A stretch of 64,000 bases of DNA from Cryptomeria japonica (GCF_030272615.1 NC_081415.1:366677667-366741666), one strand, 5' to 3'; shown: positions 33,179 to 44,815, counted from the stretch's first letter. Translations and numbers: made by a program. Notes: a model not told the origin generated them from the sequence alone.

Positions 33179-35551
33179 CGGAGGAGGTGAGGTGTGATAG
33201 GGTAGATGAGAGTGGCTCCGTGGAGAGAGGGTGGAGAGGAGAGACAGGCTCAGGTGGTGAGAGGCTGAGGTGGTTTACCATTATAGGTGCCAGCAGCACA
33301 GGGTCCCAGACAGGTACAGGGATAGGGATAGGGACGAGGACAAGGAAAGGGGCAGCCATAGGAGCAGCCATAGGTATAGGGGGGAGAGGAGGAGCAGGAT
33401 GAGCTACTAGAGTTGAGGGAGATCTTTCAGGGATAGGCAGATGAGGTCCAGGATCTAGAGAGGGAGACAGCTAGGCTCAGGAGACAGTAGAGGGAAACAA
33501 AGTGGGAGAGAGATCAGGCTATCTAGTGTTATACAGAGGCTAAGACAGCACTGAAGGTAGGGAGGCAAGTGACAGAGGACACAGGAGTTGGTTATGCTTA
33601 TGTTTTGTGAGCCAGGGAGGAGATAGGCTACTTGAGAGACCTATACTATGGGGTTGTGCCACCAGAGCAGTGGGCTAGGAACTTCCGTAGACCATCACAG
33701 ATAGCGATGACCACTGGAGGGAGGGACAGGAGATGAGCATCCAGTGGTGGGGTTATGGGTCCTCCACCACCACCCGATAGAGGGGATAGGAGAGATGATC
33801 CTAGGGCGGGTCCTTCGATGGCTCAGACTCCATCGAGGCCAGACGGCTCTAAGGGAGGGAGTTCATCATAGCCTTAGAGGGCTCCCTATGTATCAGTTTT
33901 GTACCATTTTGTATGATGATGTAGACACCTTTGGGTGATTGTAGCCATATGATTTTGACATCATTGTATCATGACATTTATGATTTTGATATATATGAGA
34001 TGATTCATCCTTGCGGAAGCTATATGCATGTGTACCTATGTGATGAGATGTTTCATGATGTATGTTTCTATGTGATGGTTATGATATGGATGCAAATATG
34101 TACATGATGACATGCAATATTTTTGTTCTTTTATGTTTTTAAATGTTATGCATGATGTAAATGTGAATGTATAAAATGCGGATGAATATGATAATGCAAA
34201 TAACTATTTACATGATGAGAATGTAAAATGTGCTAACATGTGTTGTGTGCAAGATGTGATGCAATTTTTGATATCTATATGTATGTATGAAATGCTTAAT
34301 ATGTGATAATGCAGGTGCAACTACATGAAATGCAAAGGTTTTTTGGTGTGTCATTATACTTAGTCATGTGATAGCAGGCTACACGAACTCAGGAAGGATG
34401 ATGGAAGTCAATCAAGAAAGGGGGGTGAAAGGTAGAAGATATGAAAGTGAAAGAGCTTCTTGTGCGTTATCATCATTGAGCTTTATTATGGCAAGTAGGT
34501 TATGACAATCGAGGCATATGTTCGACCTAGAAAGTCATTGTACCTGTTTGCATGGAGATAAGGTAGTCACAAACAAGGAATGCCCCAGTTCATACTAGAC
34601 TTATAGTGTCCTCATATCCTTGGACAAGTCATAGCATTAGTAAGAGACGATCCACAGATAGCAAAGAAAAATAGGTGACGATACCCCATCCTCACCTTTC
34701 TAGTCAAAGACATCCTGGAGATAAAAATCCCTAGTCAGAGACATCCTAGAAAAGCTAAAAGACATGTCACCTAAAGATGAAATCAAAAGAAAACCAAGAC
34801 TCAACACCAACATCCATTTTAGTCCTCAAGTTTTAGTGTCTCTTGTCACTTGTATAAGTCTATTTGATTGTGGTCAGAATGTTTACTTTCACAAAAGGAT
34901 AGATAGCACTGAACCATAATGTTGTCTGAGTCTGTTGCAAGATTTGATTTGTTGAAGCCCATTATTGTTGTTGTGTCTCATTTGAAACTAACTAAATCCA
35001 TGAAACTAATACTTTATTATGGAGAAAGTGAAACTTTATTGCGGACTAGTGATGCAAGTGCTGCTTTATTATGGATTGTGCGCAGATAAACTGAAGAAAA
35101 CTGGAAGAAATTGTACTCCTTAGAACAGGCGATGCTCTTAGTTCCACACCCATTATTAGACATAGGATTTGCCTTAGCCACATATAGGAGCTGATTTATT
35201 ATGGATGGAAAGGGGTGAAAAGGGAGGTTTATTAGGAATGGCTAACTAATCTTGGGTAGATCAATAACAAGCCATGATGGGAATGTGTAAAGTTTACTAT
35301 GGATGAATAGGTCGTGAGTGTGTGCAAAGTGAAAGATGAAATGGAATCCTGAAGGAGGGAGGAGAAATGTCTCTACGCATGGCACCGGTGACCCAATTTT
35401 CACCATGGTACTTGACCAGGGCACCACCAAAGTGGTTTTCACCATTGGACGAAAATGTTTTTTGTTGTTTTTTTTTTTCAATTTTTTTTTTTTTTTGTAT
35501 TTTTGAATTTTTTGATTTTTTTGTATTTTTGAATCAGGATACTCTGAAGAG
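33179..35551. other. Tat-R 3' region between PMD ORF and integrase
   Basis: 33180-33900 is purine-rich, with GGGATAGGGA-type runs, and would encode a charged Arg/Asp/Gly tail if the PMD frame once continued. 33930-34330 is ATGATG/TATGTG-rich low-complexity DNA. 34340-35240 shows nothing recognisable. 35455-35535 is an almost pure T tract (plus). Confidence 0.6.
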
Positions 35552-36620
35552 CTATGTGTAAAACCTGAAAAGGTGCATGTTGTTGATAGGATCCTCCAAA
35601 TGTTTGCCCTCTATGGTTGAGAGTTGATATGCACCAGATCCATAGGCTGTTATAATGATGTAAGGACCAAGCCAGTTTGGTTCGAACTTGCCCTTCTTCT
35701 CTCTATCTTGCTGATTTTTAGGATTTTCTCTGAGAACCAAGTCACCTACCTCAAATGGGTGAGGTTTGACTTTATGATTGTAGCTATGACTCATTCATTA
35801 TTGATAAGCCTTGAGGTGTTTAAAAGTAGTTTGTCTTCATTCATCCAATAGTTCAAGTTCTTGTAAGCGAGAGACCCTGTAGTCTTCATCACTGATAATG
35901 TTTTGCAAAGATACTCATAAAGAGGGTAACTCGACCTCAATAGGCAAGATAGCTTTAGTGTCATAAACAAGTGAATAGGGTGTAGCTCTTGTAGGTGTTC
36001 AGACGCTTGTGTGGTAAGCCCAAAGTGCGAGATTAAGTTGGATATGCCAATTGCGACCAACGTCGTCGAGTGTCTTTTTCAAGATTTTCAGGATTGTTTT
36101 ATTAGACGCCTCAGCTTGACCATTACCTTGGGGGTAATAAGGTGTGGAAAAATGATGTGTAATATGGAAGTGGCCACAAAGTTCATGAACATCTTGATTT
36201 TTGAAGGGACGCCTATTGTCGGTGATGATGGAAACAGGAATACCGTATCGACAAATGATATAGTTGAGAATGAATGTAGCAATTTGTTTTCCAGTGACTT
36301 GTGTAAGAGGCACCACTTTGATCCATTTTGTGAAATACTCTATGGTAGTGATGATGAACTTATGACCATTGAAGGAAGGAGGGTGAATCTTGCCTATGAG
36401 ATCGAGTCCCCACTGACAAAAGGGCCAAGGAGTCGCCATTGGTTGAAGTTCTTGTGCTGGCGCATGAATGAGTTTTCCATGAATTTGACACTGCTTACAT
36501 TTCTTAACAAACCAATATGAGTCTTTTTCCATATTGGGATAGTAATATCCAGTCCTGATGAGTTTCTTGGCTAGGGTAGGACCACTAGAATGTGGACCAC
36601 ATATCCCTTCATGAACTTAA
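35552..36620 (-). pseudogene. pol: Tat-R integrase
   Basis: Reading leftwards: an HHCC zinc finger (VHEGICGPH, about 36617-36590, and CKQCQIHGK, about 36500), then the catalytic core. The first Asp is in GLDLIGKI, the second in IITDNRRPF (the norm is TDNGG, so the Gly pair is lost), and the Glu in NGQAEASNK. After a break near 35999 the C-terminal GPY/F-like module reads FEPNWLGPYIIITAYG and ends about 35552. It is split over three frames. Integrase would insert the cDNA. The finger and the D-D-E positions are seen; inactivity follows from the frameshifts. Confidence 0.88.
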
Positions 36621-36907
36621 CGTAACACAATCTGATCTTTGTCCCCTTCTAAACATCTAAGAAGAGTGCCATCTAGACCTCGATGGTATAGGATATCGGC
36701 TAAAATGATGTATCAAGAAGATTGGCGAATGAAAGTGCAACGTTGGTTATTGGATAGGTCAGGAGGAAGGGTATTGTCATGAAGGTATGTGAAAATGGGA
36801 CCATATAACTGGGACTCAGGACCGACGACACATATCATCTAAGTAGGAGTGATCTCATATGAGGGAACCAAAATGTTGTCCACCAAGAACTCATAACAGG
36901 TCTCATT

Positions 36908-37324
36908 CTATGGTAGATCGATTAGTGAAGCAATTCTAGCCATAGCATCTGTGGCTTCATTCTGCTCTCTTGGTATCTGCTCAAAGTCTAACTTCATGAA
37001 ATGTTGTTTCAGGTCATCCACCATTATTTTGTAAGGCATAAATTTCTCATCCTTTGTTTGGTAGGCATCAGTCGCTTGATGAATTACAAGTTGAGAGTCC
37101 CCAAAAACATGAAGTTCCTGGATCTTCCATTGAACTGCAATCTGTAATCCAGTTGTTAATTCTTCATATTCTGCTATGTTATTAGTGCAGGGAAATGATA
37201 ATCGATATGATTTTGGTATGGAATCCCTTTGAGGAGTTATGAAGAGGATACCAGCTCCTACCCCATGCTGTGTGTATGAGCCATCAAAGTATAGCTGCCA
37301 AGGCTTTACATGTGACACTATCAA
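36908..37324 (-). pseudogene. pol: Tat-R archaeal-type RNase H
   Basis: The 138-codon open stretch is essentially a whole domain. The catalytic residues are visible as LYFDGSYTQHG (Asp), NNIAEYEEL (Glu), VFGDSQLVIHQ (Asp) and NEATDAMA (Asp). It follows the native reverse-transcriptase RNase H and precedes integrase. A second RNase H of archaeal type in this place is known from the plant Tat lineage and identifies it. It is the best preserved domain of Tat-R. It would remove RNA from RNA/DNA hybrids. Confidence 0.9.
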
Positions 37325-37399
37325 GATGGATTCATCTGGGAATTATGAAGTTAGAGGAACATCATCTATCATGGGAGCATCTGCTAATTGATCTGTGAT

Positions 37400-37929
37400 G
37401 GCTTGTCCTTTTATTGCTTTCTATCCACATACTCAATGTTGAATTCACTTAGGAGCATCACCCATTTGGCTAGTTGACCAGTAAGCGTTGCCTTATTGAG
37501 AAGGTACTTCAATGGATCGATCCTTGCGACCAGCTTAGTTTTATGAGTTAACATGTAATGTCATAATTTTTGTGAAGCAAAGACCACAGTGTGACACGCA
37601 CGCTCAATTGGTGTGTAGTTTAGCTTATATCCCACCAATGTGCGACTGATGTAGTAGACTGCCTTTTCTTTGCCCTCAGCAACCTATTGTGTGAAGAGTG
37701 CCCCCAGTGTTGTTGAAGTAGCTGATATGTATAGTACTAGAGGTTGATCTAGAATTGGTGGCATCAAAACTGGTGGATTTAGAAGATAATCTTTGAGTAT
37801 CTGGAAAGCCTGTTGACAGTTATCATCCCATTTGAATTTGATGTTTTTATGTAGCAAGTGCTGAAAAGGATTACATTTATCTGCAAGTTGTGCTATGAAT
37901 CTTCGTATGGACTGGAGTCTCCCTTGCAA
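37400..37929 (-). pseudogene. pol: Tat-R native RNase H of the reverse transcriptase
   Basis: Starting with LQGRL-like connection residues (QGRLQSIRRFIAQLADK), the domain reads PLVLYISATSTTLGALFTQ, then a stop, AVYYISRTLVGYKLNY, CHTVVFASQKL, a further stop and KLVARIDPLKYL. The AVYYISRTL and YMLTHKTKLV blocks are typical of the Ty3/Gypsy RNase H. Several stops follow after 37500. This is the first of the two RNase H domains. Confidence 0.8.
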
Positions 37930-37950
37930 AGATCAAAGTTGACTGATGTT

Positions 37951-38737
37951 TCATGGTGGTTGCATCTCTGAGATGGCCTTGACTTTTACTTGATTGGCTT
38001 TGATTCCTCTTTTTGATACAATGAATCCCAGTAGCTTCCCGGAGGTTACTCCAAAGACACATTTCTTGGGGTTCAATCTTACTTTGTATTTTTCCAATCG
38101 ATCAAAGACGACTGAAAGTATGTCCAAATGTGTATCTCTGTTTATTGATTTTCTCAAGAGGTCATCAACATAATCTTCCACAGTAACGTGCATGAGATCA
38201 TGAAAGATAGTAGTCATGGCTATTTGATATGTAGCGCCTACATTTTTTATCCCAAAGGGCATGACATTCCAACAGAAAGTTCCCCAAGGACAAGTGAATG
38301 TTGTTTTGTGTTGATCCTCGGATGCGATTTTTATTTGATTATAACCAGAGAATCCATCCATCAAAGATAACATTGCATGACCTGCTATGAGATCGACAAT
38401 CAAATCTATGTTTGGCAATGGGAAGTCATCCTTAGGACAAGCTTTGTTGATGTCTCTGAAGTCTGTACATATTTTGATGTTACGATATCGTTTACTGATG
38501 GGCACTAAGTTGGAGATCCATTCAGGATAATCAATTGGGTGTATGAATCCGACATCCAACAATTTTTCAAGCTCTGCCTTGACTAATAATGCCACTTGTG
38601 GATGCATCTTTCTTAATTTCTCTTTCACTAGTTTTGCCCCCAGTTTAACTATCAAATGATGCATTACCAAATCCGGATCCAATCCAGGCATATCAGCATA
38701 TGACCATGCAAAATTTATTTGTCGCTCTGTGAAGAAA
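37951..38737 (-). pseudogene. pol: Tat-R reverse transcriptase (N-terminus cut by Copia-R)
   Basis: From the insertion point the frame reads FTERQINFAWSYADMPGLDP, then LLDVGFIHPIDYPEWISNLV, a block with FRDINKACPKDDFPLPNID, MDGFSGYNQIKIA, CWNVMPFGIKNVGATYQ and the catalytic DYVDDLL (YVDD at 38172-38161, minus). It continues open to 37951. This is an almost intact Ty3-type polymerase domain; only the upstream connection is cut by Copia-R at 38738-38742. The frame to the left is lost around 37930. Confidence 0.92.
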
Positions 38738-38742
38738 CTTAT

Positions 38743-39207
38743 TGTGAGATTTTGCCAAGACCAAGAGGCAATGGAAAGCACAAATAAGAGAGACAAAATA
38801 TATGATAGAAATAAACTGTATTCTATCAAGAGAAAATACTGACCAACTAGATCATCAATCGATGTTACATACAATGAATTTGAGCTTGCTTATATAGGCA
38901 AGGCTATATGGATATGTGAGCACACAAACATGACATGTGGCTCAATAAGAAACAAGGGTAGGTAGGAAATAGGTGTGGGTAGGTAGGAGAAATAATATAA
39001 TATTCCACATGAGGTGGATCACCCACTGAATGTGGAGTGTAACAACAAGATCACACCATAAAAGGTGGAAATTCTCCTACACACACTATCCCAATGTGGC
39101 ACAAACACCCAAGTGTCTCATACCCAAACTACTATGAAATGCATGTACCTAAGTAAACTTAAGTAAGGTGTAATAATATCCAAGATGAATAATTATTTAC
39201 ACCAACA
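38743..39207 (-). repeat. Copia-R 3' LTR
   Basis: 465 bp, with a TATA box (TATATAAG, minus) at 38889-38896. It contains a 22-bp GGGTAGGTAGG-type duplication near 38955-38990 that the other LTR lacks. Confidence 0.93.
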
Positions 39208-39215
39208 CCCCCCCT
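39208..39215 (-). promoter_or_regulatory. Copia-R polypurine tract
   Basis: On the minus strand TTAAGGGGGG directly precedes the LTR start TGTTGGTG. Confidence 0.8.
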
Positions 39216-39550
39216 TAAGTGCAACTTAAAAGAATGCACTTAAGTCTACAATGCAACTAAGCAATGCAAGATGGGTCCCAGCTACGAGGCCATGTTAGGT
39301 ACCCATGTACAAATGCAAATGCATGAAAACCAATGCAAGGAAATCTCTCACAAAGTGGGGAAAGAGAGAAAAACCCAATGGGAAAAAACCCTCCCCCAAA
39401 AGAGAGATGAAAACTAGATACAAAGAACTCTCATAGAAGTATGTGAAGGACAAAACCCCATGTGAGGAAAAAGTCCCCCCCATATGAGAGAAGAAGAAGA
39501 GAGACTAGGAAGACCCCCCTCAATCTGGAATCTGCACCAATGATAGAAGC

Positions 39551-40114
39551 TCAAAGATGAAAGAAGAAACTGCTCCATGAACATTGAACCACATTCCTCC
39601 CCTTAGGAAGAAACAAAACCAAAGGTGGATCCAAAAAGTCTCCACAACCATGAAAGGAAGATGGAGAAAAAATACTCATGATGAAAGGAATCTCTGAAAA
39701 TTGCTCAAGTGTCCCCATGTCGATGCTGAAAGGTACCCCTTCCAAAGGTGTTAAACTGTGCCACACTGTTGAAAAAGGCACTCCAAGATCTAGTGGAGAT
39801 GAATGTAGAACAATATCCAAAGACTCATATGTATCCTCAAAAGATAAAGAGACCTCCTCCAAGTGTTGTACAAAAGTATCCACAATCATGTCAACCTCTA
39901 AGGATTGATCATGTAGAGAATGCACAAGAGGGTCAAAGTTATCCCTCGCAACAATCAAAGAAGGATCATCTTTATCAAAGAGAAGATGAATGTCATGAAT
40001 GGTGTCTCCCAAATTTGCAATGTAGGAGTCCACAAACAAGCCTACAATGTCTGTCAAGTAGGCATCCCAATCAACTGAAGCTGGAAGACAAAATATCCTG
40101 CTGCACTCAATCAT
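39551..40114 (-). CDS. Copia-R unknown 187-codon ORF
   Basis: This open frame lies where integrase and reverse transcriptase would be expected. I do not recognise the product. It is acidic and rich in Asp, Ser, Leu and Phe (for example LFDKDDPSLIVARDNFDPL, LEEVSLSFEDTYESLDIV). It has no CCHC, DDE, YVDD or membrane signal. It overlaps the end of the protease frame by a few bases in another frame. It could be a captured coding piece or a chance frame in a noncoding filler. No stop interrupts it, unlike most frames here. Confidence 0.4.
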   Translation of the reverse strand: MIECSRIFCLPASVDWDAYLTDIVGLFVDSYIANLGDTIHDIHLLFDKDDPSLIVARDNFDPLVHSLHDQSLEVDMIVDTFVQHLEEVSLSFEDTYESLDIVLHSSPLDLGVPFSTVWHSLTPLEGVPFSIDMGTLEQFSEIPFIMSIFSPSSFHGCGDFLDPPLVLFLPKGRNVVQCSWSSFFFHL

Positions 40115-40802
40115 AAGAAGGCAAAACTATCGCACTAGCTGCATCATCAGGTGCAATAGGTGGTGTGATATCAATAGAAGGAGATGAAATGCAACGTTCA
40201 AGAATGGGGTTGCATGTGAGAATCCCCAAGTTCAAATGCCCAAAGTTCTCCTCAAAATCTGAATCATCAACATAGGAAGAATCAACGTTATCAATAGGAC
40301 CAAAATCTGAAAAAGAGTACAACCGAGATGCATGATCAACCATCCCAGTCACAATGATAGCTCCACTCTCCAAGTCTCTAATGATAACTGAATCCGGTGT
40401 GAACTCCACAGTTTTCCTAGTTGCCCCATGTGTGATTTGATAGATGGAAAGAAGATTATTTGTCAAGTGGGGTACACAAAACACATCATTGAAGGAGTTA
40501 TCCCCAATGGCAATAGATCCTTTCCCAATCACATCCATGTATGTATGATTGCCCATCAAAATCTACAGCATGTGGCAAGGCTCAAATATAGAAAACATAG
40601 ACTGTGAAGATGCCATATGATGAGAAGCCCCTGAATCTAGAAGCCATCTCCCTGAATCATGACTTGTAGTAGCACAAAGAGCTTGTCCCTTTCCTTTATC
40701 TGTCCCAAAAGAGTGATCCTTTCCTTTATCCTTGGAAGAAGAAGTCGATGTAGACATTCTAGATGGTAGGTTGATTCTATTCTTCTCAAGAAGATTCTTC
40801 AA
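40107..40802 (-). pseudogene. pol: Copia-R protease region and truncated pre-integrase segment
   Basis: After a frameshift from Gag, the frame contains the Copia protease motif WLLDSGASHHMASS (Asp codon 40637-40635) with an intact DSGAS. A TAG near 40560 follows, then VIGKGSIAIG and DVFCVPHLTNNLLSI, the usual second half of Copia proteases. It ends shortly after FGHLN, which resembles the histidine end of the integrase zinc finger. No DDE core follows. The integrase-to-RNase H part is therefore missing from this point. Confidence 0.82.
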
Positions 40803-41647
40803 CTCATCAATATCCTTCTTATAGCAATGATGTTCATCATGTCCTGACTTCTTGCAATATCCATAAAAAAGATTGTCCTTATATGATTTCCTCTTAGGTG
40901 AGAATGGTGAATCACCTTGTTGTGGAGAGGAAGATTGTGCTCCATCTTGTTGTGGTTTTGACTTAGGTTGCTTGTGATTCTTGTATTTTCCTTGATTACT
41001 TTGATCCCTTTATTAGCCACCAAAGCTTGTGACTTTGAAGATTTGAGAATCCCCATCGTGGTCAACTTAGATTGCTCAAGTATCAACATCTTTGTGAATG
41101 AATCAAATGAGGGAGAAGTATATGAGGAACCTTGAGATAACCTATGTGTGTGAAAGCTAGATACAAAGGTTGCATACTCTGAAGGAAGCTTGTCCAACAA
41201 GTTATAAACCAATTGAGCATCCTTTTTATCAATTCCACAATAATTTAGCTTTTCTCTTAGCTCAGTTTCTTTTGTGACATAATTTTGGATTGTATCAAAA
41301 TCCTTGGGATCCAAAGTTGTGAGTTCACTATCAAGCTTGTAGCCCTTAATCTCATCAACTTGACCATACAATTTCTTTAAAATATCCCAAGCCTCTTTAA
41401 TTTTTGTACACTTATCAATGTGAAAAATGAGGTCATCTGATACATACTTTCTAAGAGTTCCAAGTGCCATAGCATTCTTAGTAAGCCATTCAATTTGAGC
41501 TTTAGGATCAGCCTTAGGATCAGGTGGTGCTGTAATAGTTTCATTTACATAATGAATGAGTCATTTTTCCATTATTTTACTCCATGCTTTAATCTTCCAT
41601 GATGCATAATTATGAGGAGTTAAAAGTGGAAATTTAGGAGAACCCAT
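40799..41647 (-). pseudogene. gag: Copia-R Gag
   Basis: ATG at 41647 gives MGSPKFPLLTPHNYASWKIK, the usual Copia Gag start. One TGA lies about 29 codons in; thereafter the frame is open to 40799. The UBN2-type core reads CTKIKEAWDILKKLYG, LREKLNYCGIDKKDAQLVY and LLDKLPSEYATFVSSF. The nucleocapsid knuckle is in another frame after a shift near 40990 and reads YGYCKKSGHDEHHC, so the first Cys is replaced by Tyr. The capsid part is otherwise well kept. Confidence 0.85.
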
Positions 41648-42467
41648 AGCACTAAAATGAAAAAACACAAGATAGAGAGAGGCACAATCACACAAGACAC
41701 CCGCCCAAAATACTCAATCAAGAAACCCCCCAAAATGGTGATTTTGGCACTTTATACTTAGTGCGTATACAATGGGCCACTTGCAAAACAAGGCAAAGTG
41801 GACTTCTAATTTCAATTTACAACTTCTCAAAATGAGATCTAAGAGACTTCAACAAATACTGCTAGTGATCTAAACTGAGATCCAAGCAAAATGCAAGTAC
41901 CAAATATGCCAAAAATGGCCAAATACTGAAATTACAATTTCTACTTAAAATCACTACAAATAGATAACAGATTATGAAAGTAGATGAAAAAATATGCACT
42001 TGCAAAAAAAACGGCACCTGAAAAGGAGTCTATATGAGCCCAAACGAAGCCTCCAAAGTTGTAAAAATTGGGATTTCATGATTTCTAAAAAAATTGTATC
42101 AGAAAATCAAAAAAATCCTACACCACTGTATAGATCACAAAATTCTACCCCAAAACAAAAAAAATTTCTCGAAAAAACGAGTCCAGATGAGTGAGATATC
42201 GCTATTTGAAAATTGTCTACAAAATTATAATTTCCGGAAAATTTCCGCTGCAGCGTCAAACTTCAAATGCCTCTAGATTTGGCCTTCGAAGTCTGATTTG
42301 GATGAAACAAAAAGCAAAATTGACTTTCTTGGTCCTCATAAATCCAATGGTAACCTCATATTTGACCCATCAAGCTTCAATAAAAACCTGCAATAGAAAA
42401 TTCCAAAATACATAATACCAAATAGCATCAATTTCTCTCAATTAGCAAACCAATGACACTCTAATGG
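41648..42467. other. Copia-R leader
   Basis: AT-rich leader between primer-binding site and gag, with repeated CCAAA/AAAAA-type runs. No gene is seen. Confidence 0.6.
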
Positions 42468-42479
42468 CTCTGATACCAT
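42468..42479 (-). promoter_or_regulatory. Copia-R primer-binding site
   Basis: On the minus strand TGGTATCAGAGC directly follows the 5' LTR. It is an exact initiator tRNA-Met type site. Confidence 0.93.
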
Positions 42480-42922
42480 GTGAGATTTTGCCAAGACCAA
42501 GAGGCAATGGAAAGCACAAATAAGAGAGACAAAATATATGATAGAAATAAACTGTATTCTATCAAGAGAAAATACTGATCAACTAGATCATCAATCATTG
42601 TTACATACAATGAATTTGAGTCTGCTTATATAGGCAAGGCTATATGGATATGTGAGCACACAAACATGACATGTGGCTCAATAAGAAACAAGGGTAGGTA
42701 GGAGAAATAATATAATATTCCACATGAGGTGGATCACCCACTGAATGTGGAGTGTAACAACTAGATCACACCATAAAAGGTGGAAATTCTCCTACACACA
42801 TTATCCCAATGTGGCACAAACACCCAAGTGTCTCATACCCAAACTACTATGAAATGCATGTACCTAAGTAAACTTAAGTAAGGTGTAATAATATCCAAGA
42901 TGAATAATTATTTACACCAACA
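42480..42922 (-). repeat. Copia-R 5' LTR
   Basis: 443 bp, with a TATA box (minus) at 42625-42632. It matches the 3' LTR. Confidence 0.93.
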
Positions 42923-42927
42923 CTTAT

Positions 42928-43880
42928 GAACTTTGATCTTTCTGTCTCTGTCAAAGATTGAGCCAGGAATATGTTATGTGGACTTTCTTCTGTACCAATG
43001 TTTGTTTTGATGGTTTCCTCTACCAACATAGATGATTTTTCTTCATAGGATGCTGGGACAATGTCGAGCCTTCCATCCTCGGGTGCCTCAAAGAGGTTTT
43101 TGCCCTCAGATACATCTTTTATTTTTACTTTTTTGGGGTCAGATAGCACCACGACGTGGTTTTTGCCATAAGACCCTTGATTTGTTTTTATTTTTATGTT
43201 TTTGCGACTGGAAGGCCTAACACCGTCACCAAAATATGACACATTGTTGAGTTCTATAGTGTATCCTGCTTTATGGTCCCCAGGGGGAAGATCATCTCAT
43301 ATGCCTAGCTAATCAATAAAGGCTTCATCATTTTGGAATGTGTCGAACTGTGCAGGTCCTTCATGGTCCCAGTCAATAAGTTGGTGGTGAACAAGGGGAA
43401 GGCCTTTGATGTCTTCAAAGTTAGCGGGGCTAAGAGTGAAAATGTAGTTATACTCAAGTATGTCAAGGTAATCATCGAGGTCATCATTGGCACTCTCCTC
43501 ATCTGTCTTGATCATGAACGAATCCAAATTATCATCACTAGTAGCGCATTCCGGGATAGGTGTTCTCATTCTATGTGATTTTGACCTAGAACCTAGAAGC
43601 AAGGACTGTGTGGGATCCTCAAGGGTTGTTTCTTGACCAACCTTGAATTTTCTATAAAATTCCTCTTCTTATATGGGTTCACCTGGCTCTCTGAATGTTT
43701 CGATGAGTTCATAGTCACTAGAGGATTTGTCTGAATCCCATTCCCATTCATTGGAGTCTGTGGAATAGCGATTCTCTTGTTGAATTTTGGCAGCTTTTAT
43801 TTGTAATGCTTCTCTTGTCATTTGAGTGTTTACCTTGCAAGTCATGAAACCAAGTCCTTTCGAGCATTCCTTTTTTAATA
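42928..43880 (-). pseudogene. Tat-R spacer between G-patch and reverse transcriptase
   Basis: A coding remnant rich in Asp, Glu and Ser (open parts 43602-43309 and 43242 onward). Its end (TNIGTEESPHNIFLAQSL) leads into the reverse transcriptase and aligns with the corresponding Tat-F part after 51460 (VNIGTKEAQHTIHVAQSL). The frame is cut at 42923-42927 by Copia-R. It has no catalytic motif. Confidence 0.7.
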
Positions 43881-43884
43881 TTAA

Positions 43885-44211
43885 TTATGGTTGTAAAGGT
43901 TCAATGATGCCTTCCTTTCTTAAGCCAAGGGGACTTTTGCCATCATACCCAAATTTTTGTAGGATCTTGAATCCTTTGCCATACTTTTCACATGGTAGGC
44001 TGATGTGATCTTGTGTATCATTTTCAGGGTCTTTGTAAAGCATTTTGTATAAGTCTTCTTCTTCCAGTTCACCCCATCTTTGAAAGATAGTAGGGTCCCA
44101 TTTGAGTATAATGATAGATACCTTCTTATTAGGATGTGGTCTTCCATATTCTTTTGGTGAACTCATAACTTGTTGTAAGCACATGGTTTGATTCAAAGTG
44201 TATTCACCCAT
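43885..44211 (-). pseudogene. Tat-R G-patch segment
   Basis: The 108-codon open stretch ends in YGKGFKILQKFGYDGKSPLG followed by RKEGIIEPLQ, the same G-patch-like block as in Tat-F at 28252-28311. Conservation of the glycines and aromatic residues between two copies that differ in most of the surrounding linker suggests it mattered to the element. Confidence 0.75.
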
Positions 44212-44455
44212 GCCCCTTGTTGTGAGGAAACTTAATGCATTGGTGATATGTAGATGGGACTGCCCTCATTTCATGAATCGAAGGACGTCCTAGTAATATA
44301 TTGTATGTGAGATCTAGGTCTAGGACTTGACAAACCACATCCTTTGTAACTGGACCAACTCTAAGACGCAAGGTAACGGTTCCCTTGGATGAGCGCTCTT
44401 CATCATTATATGCCTTGATGGTAATTTTGTTTGTAGAATTCACAGCTTTATCTGA
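44204..44455 (-). pseudogene. pol: Tat-R protease, C-terminal part
   Basis: It continues the protease after the S' insertion: KITIKAYNDEERSSKGTV, then RVGPVTKDVVCQVLDLDL, and the flap/C-terminal block NILLGRPSIHEMRAVPSTY. The insertion point lies about 15-20 residues after the catalytic motif. Same order as in Tat-F. Confidence 0.85.
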
Positions 44456-44641
44456 TGTAGCATCCTAAAATTGCGACACTTGCAATTTCGACTGCATTTC
44501 GGTCTTCACGATGGCGACGCAACACGCAACCTGAATGGAGACCCCAAAACTTGCTCACGACACCAAAAACTGCATTTTTCAAGCACCTTGGCCTGAACCT
44601 CCTTGCACCCCGTTGTCCCGGAGGTGGGACCAGAGCGCCCA

Positions 44642-44669
44642 GCGCCCTGGTCCCTCAGGACCAGGGCGC
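44642..44669. repeat. GC-rich hairpin in S'
   Basis: GCGCCCTGGTCC (44642-44653) and GGACCAGGGCGC (44658-44669) are perfect 12-bp complements around the loop CTCA. It lies upstream of the TATA box. Confidence 0.9.
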
Positions 44670-44807
44670 CCAGCACCCTGGTCCCTGGGTCCTATTTTGG
44701 GCCCGGTCTCCTAAGTGATATCGGGTCTTTTTGATTGCAATTTGGAAATATACTTCCCTGGTCGGCCTAAGGTCAGGAAAATCAGTCTATCAGCCCTAAT
44801 TGACAAG

Positions 44808-44815
44808 TATATAAA
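44808..44815 (+). promoter_or_regulatory. TATA box of LTR family S
   Basis: TATATAAA, at the same position in the S copy (TATATAAG, minus, 61577-61584). It is the likely promoter core of the LTR. Confidence 0.7.

Larger units (their letters stand above)
38743..42922 (-). mobile_element. Copia-R, short LTR element with gag-protease but no integrase or reverse transcriptase
   Basis: The LTRs are 38743-39207 and 42480-42922 (on the plus strand TGTGAGATTT to ACCAACA). The flanking duplication is exact: cttat at 38738-38742 and 42923-42927. A primer-binding site and a polypurine tract are both present, so it looks mobilisable in trans. The 3.3-kb interior encodes Gag, protease and an unknown ORF only. 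LTRs differ by a 22-bp duplication and about eight bases, so insertion is young. It interrupts the Tat-R polyprotein just before the reverse transcriptase. Confidence 0.92.

Noticed and set aside
35242-35561. Phe-rich ORFs around the T tract
   Set aside because: Their composition comes from a homopolymer run; no domain or homologue expected.
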